Part shown: positions 61,488 to 64,000 of the stretch, in pieces
Position numbering within the stretch: the stretch's first letter is position 1
Layout of the letters: each line of letters opens with the position of its first letter
NCBI GenBank assembly: GCA_003477305.1
Contig: DMTN01000039.1
Coordinates: forward strand, 3,391 to 67,390
From: Acholeplasmatales bacterium
GTDB lineage: Bacteria; Bacillota_I; Bacilli_A; Izemoplasmatales; Hujiaoplasmataceae
Direction of reading: 5' to 3'
DNA length: 64,000 nucleotides
The notes under the pieces: generated by a model
What the model saw: only the letters and a program-made list of their open reading frames with translations
What the model was told of the DNA's origin: nothing
Database searches by the model: none
Translations under genes and position numbers: made by a program

Positions 61488-61516
61488 ATTATACATTTAT
61501 TGAGGTTGAAAAGCAA
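61488..61516 (-). promoter_or_regulatory. Promoter of the MFS/ABC-F operon
   Basis: TTGCTT (61511-61516) and a perfect TATAAT (61488-61493) on the minus strand with a 17-base spacer. The -35 lies in one arm of a 9-bp inverted repeat (61511-61519 with 61591-61599). Confidence 0.75.
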
Positions 61517-62283
61517 GATTTGTCTTGGGTAAAACGCTCTCAGAGGAACACGCGCATTGATTGCGATCAAGCGTCGGTGTGCGCTGGAAGATCTTGCTTC
61601 GCGGGAGGTGTTTTTCGTTTGCATACGCGCTCGGAAACCTCGAGTCCCCTCCGCTTCGAAACACCGTTTGGAATCGGTTTTTGACGGCTGAAACCTTCTT
61701 GACAATGGCAGAATTCAAGTCGTGATTTCATCAACAGAACGCATGAATGGGAACGACTCGACGATTGATTTTCAGTGCTTTATTCATCAATTCAACATAG
61801 ATTCTTCCATCAAACCACATCGATGAGCGAAGCCAAGCATCGCACGCGCGCGACTACATGTTTTTTCTCGCTGCCGTGCTCGATGGATCGTGCAACTTAC
61901 AAATGCGGCCATTTTCGGATCACAAATGCGTTGCGTGTAAATAGCCGTATGTGGCTGTTTTTCACAATTTTCCATATATCAAGATTACTGCATCGAAATG
62001 TTGCAGACCAACATATCGGGATGCCGATCAAGGGGGGAACGACGGAGCGGAATCAAGCCAACCGAGCCGCTGTATCAATGAAAATCAACTTGATTGCGAG
62101 TTTTTGTGTGGGCGTTTGTTCATCGATGGGGAAATCGGTCGGCCGCTCGCGAACTCCCTGAAAGAATGTTGCGATTAATTATTTAAATTTCTTCTTTTTT
62201 ACCATTCGTTGGCAAGTCCCCAACTTGCGCAAAAACCCCTTTGCACCTCGTTTTTCGACGCTCATTTATTTTACGAAAGCCAG
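61517..62283. other. Intergenic region without recognisable genes
   Basis: About 770 bases between two divergent promoters. The open frames here (for example plus-strand 61775-62161) lack ribosome binding sites and codon bias like the neighbours, and I recognise no product. There is no tRNA, tmRNA, RNase P or SRP signature. Noticed structure: the 9-bp inverted repeat at 61511-61599, a hairpin (CGC-a-TTGAT with ATCAA-GCG, about 61553-61573) inside it, and a 6-bp repeat (GCAAGT/ACTTGC) near 62212-62228. The region may hold an unrecognised RNA or decayed gene. Confidence 0.5.
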
Positions 62284-62312
62284 TTGACAAACCATTTTCC
62301 CTCCTATATTAT
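62284..62312 (+). promoter_or_regulatory. nrdD: nrdD promoter
   Basis: TTGACA (62284-62289) and TATTAT (62307-62312) with a 17-base spacer. I do not see a clear NrdR box in the 100 bases around it. Confidence 0.75.
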
Positions 62313-62353
62313 CAATCTCGCACCGTTTCAAACATTACTGGGGGAACCACCTT

Positions 62354-64000
62354 ATGCCGAAACAAATCGTCAAGCGCGACGGGTCCGTCGTACCATTCCG
62401 CAAAGAGAAAATCGTACTCGCCATTTTCAAAGCTGCCAGTTCGGTCGGAGGAACCGATTTTTCACGCTCCGAGTTACTTGCCGAACAGGTCTGCGAGATG
62501 GCCGATCGTTTGTATCCGAACGGAACGACCGAGGTCGAAGGAATTCAGGACATCGTCGAGAAGGTCCTGATCGAAAACGGACACGCCAAAACGGCGAAGG
62601 CATACATCCTCTATCGCGAAAAACGTCGTTCTTCACGCGAAGCGAACGCTCTCATCGGCGCCACCATCGACATGTTCACCGAATATCTGAACGATCGTGA
62701 TTGGCAGATCAACGAAAATGCCAATACGTCCAAATCGATCAACGGTCTCAACAATTATGTCCGCGAAAACTTCACGAAGAACTACTGGCTCCATGAAATC
62801 TATCCGGATGATGTCCGCTCCGCCCATCAGAACGGCGACATCCATATCCATGATCTCGGTTTCTTCGGGCCGTATTGCGCCGGTTGGGATCTTCGTCAGA
62901 TTCTCATGAACGGTTTCGGCGGCGTATCCGGCAAAGTGGAATCGAACCCCGCCAAGCATCTGCGTGCTTTTCTCGGCCAGGTCGTCAATTCGACCTTCAC
63001 GACCCAGGGCGAATCGGCCGGCGCACAGGCATGGTCGTCTTTTGATACCTATATCGCACCGTTTGTCCGCTATGACAAACTTGAATATAAAGGTGTCAAG
63101 CAGGCGCTCCAGGAATTCATCTTCAACCTCAACGTTCCGACCCGCGTCGGCTTCCAGTGTCCGTTTTCCAACCTGACCTTCGACATCAAGGCGCCGCACA
63201 CGTTGCGCGACCTGAATGTCATCATCGGCGGCCGGCTGATGCCGGAAACGTACGGCGACTTCCAAGCCGAAATGGACATCGTGAATTCGGCATTCTGCGA
63301 TATCATGATGGAAGGCGATGCCAAGGGACGGGTTTTCACTTTCCCGATACCGACGATCAACATCACCAAGGACTTCGACTGGGAGAGCCCGGTCATCGAA
63401 AAGTTCATGGAGATCACGGCGAAATACGGCATTCCCTATTTCTCCAACTACATCAACTCCGATCTCAGCCCCGAAGATGCCATGTCGATGTGCTGCCGCC
63501 TCCGTCTCAACACCTCCGAACTGCGCAAACGCGGCGGCGGATTGTTCGGATCGAATCCGCTGACGGGATCCGTCGGCGTCGTCACCGTCAACCTTCCCCG
63601 GCTTGCCTATCTGTCACGCTCGGAGTCGGAATTCTACACGCGCCTTTGGGAAACCATCTACGTCGCGAAGAAGTCCCTGGAGATCAAACGCAAAGTCGTC
63701 GAGGAACAGACGACGCGCGGGCTTTATCCGTATAGCGCCTATTACCTCCGCGATGTGAAAGCGAAGAGCGGTTCCTACTGGTTCAACCACTTCAACACGA
63801 TCGGTCTCATCGGCATGAACGAAGCCGCCCAGAACCTCTACGGCAAGGACGTCGATTTGACGACCCTGGCCGGTCAGGAATTCGCCGTGAAGACGCTCAA
63901 CTACATGCGCGACGTGATCAAGGACATCCAGGAAGAAACCGGCAACAACTACAATCTCGAAGCGACCCCTGCCGAAGGTACCAGCTATCGGCTCGCGAAA
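62354..64000 (+). CDS. nrdD: Anaerobic ribonucleoside-triphosphate reductase, class III, N-terminal part
   Basis: Reduces ribonucleotides to deoxyribonucleotides without oxygen through a glycyl radical. The frame is open from ATG 62354 (GGGGGAACC upstream) to the window end, 549 codons. Residues 1-90 form an ATP-cone domain (KRDGSVVPFRKEKI and GTTEVEGIQDIVEKVL), then the class III catalytic domain begins (DLGFFGPYCAGWDLRQI, VNSTFTTQGESAGAQAW, RVGFQCPFSNLTFD). The catalytic Cys region is present, but the C-terminal zinc site and glycyl radical motif lie beyond the window. nrdG, the activase, is expected downstream. It fits an anaerobic lifestyle. Confidence 0.95.
   Translation, partial: MPKQIVKRDGSVVPFRKEKIVLAIFKAASSVGGTDFSRSELLAEQVCEMADRLYPNGTTEVEGIQDIVEKVLIENGHAKTAKAYILYREKRRSSREANALIGATIDMFTEYLNDRDWQINENANTSKSINGLNNYVRENFTKNYWLHEIYPDDVRSAHQNGDIHIHDLGFFGPYCAGWDLRQILMNGFGGVSGKVESNPAKHLRAFLGQVVNSTFTTQGESAGAQAWSSFDTYIAPFVRYDKLEYKGVKQALQEFIFNLNVPTRVGFQCPFSNLTFDIKAPHTLRDLNVIIGGRLMPETYGDFQAEMDIVNSAFCDIMMEGDAKGRVFTFPIPTINITKDFDWESPVIEKFMEITAKYGIPYFSNYINSDLSPEDAMSMCCRLRLNTSELRKRGGGLFGSNPLTGSVGVVTVNLPRLAYLSRSESEFYTRLWETIYVAKKSLEIKRKVVEEQTTRGLYPYSAYYLRDVKAKSGSYWFNHFNTIGLIGMNEAAQNLYGKDVDLTTLAGQEFAVKTLNYMRDVIKDIQEETGNNYNLEATPAEGTSYRLAK

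Noticed and set aside
61454..61705. N-terminal extension of the MFS transporter up to 61705
   Set aside because: It would be translated through a strong promoter and non-coding DNA and has no family similarity; the GTG at 61453 has a good ribosome binding site.
61775..62161. 128-codon plus-strand frame in the intergenic region before nrdD
   Set aside because: No ribosome binding site, Cys- and Arg-rich composition without domain pattern, and codon use unlike the neighbouring genes.

Overview
The window looks like a chromosomal segment of a Gram-positive-type, probably anaerobic bacterium of the Bacillota or a neighbouring Mollicutes-like lineage with unusually high G+C. This assignment is inferred from gene content: a guanine-type purine riboswitch on guaBA, BmpA/Yuf-type nucleoside ABC transport, a YtxK-like methyltransferase next to ackA, a YheI/YheH-type exporter pair, DegV, a long-N-terminus RsmH, and anaerobic markers (class III nrdD, iron-sulphur serine dehydratase, acetate kinase). 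TGA is a true stop codon (for example guaB ends in TGA) and the only Trp tRNA seen has a CCA anticodon, so genetic code 11 applies. Most genes lie on the minus strand. Long antisense open frames are shadows of GC-rich codon use.

Layout. 1-2060: riboswitch-controlled guaB-guaA. 2093-6220: a D-2-hydroxyacid dehydrogenase, a PAS/GGDEF/HD-GYP c-di-GMP protein, a flavin-reductase-like protein and an AbrB-type regulator. 6327-8980: a plus-strand run of rsmH, an SDR oxidoreductase and a ThuA-like protein. 8946-12413: a putative immunity protein, rlmD and serine dehydratase. 12547-15406: a five-gene operon of small SHOCT/DUF2089-type proteins ending in an MFS exporter. 15446-19609: vanZ-like and uvrB, divergent from a B12/radical-SAM gene. 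19644-24722: nucleoside importer. 24789-31443: dnaE-pfkA, a surface protein and ackA. 31471-36167: methyltransferase, yidD, a cation/proton antiporter, four tRNA genes and degV. 36326-44600: EF-G-like factor, heterodimeric ABC exporter and a U32 peptidase. 44720-49158: a small Cys-rich protein, GrpB, a membrane protein and a helicase with predicted membrane segments. 49290-52942: tRNA-Trp, a metal-binding HMA protein, a GH31 glucosidase and a PHP phosphoesterase. 53010-55160: the peptide/regulator locus. 55384-61516: a PQ-loop protein, an acyltransferase, a 7TM-PAS-GGDEF protein, an ABC-F protein and an MFS protein. 62284-64000: nrdD, running off the end.

The most exciting locus is 53010-55160. 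A small secreted precursor consists of a 27-residue signal peptide followed by exactly nine tandem 17-residue units, every one carrying the invariant core EPEFAYP. It is followed in the same direction by an NprR-sized HTH plus TPR-like regulator, and both are bracketed by a well-formed promoter and a terminator. This is the architecture expected of an RRNPP-type peptide quorum-sensing system with a multi-copy pheromone. I do not recognise the peptide family.

Positions of promoters, terminators and the riboswitch were read by eye from base patterns; functions are homology-style recognitions made without database searches.
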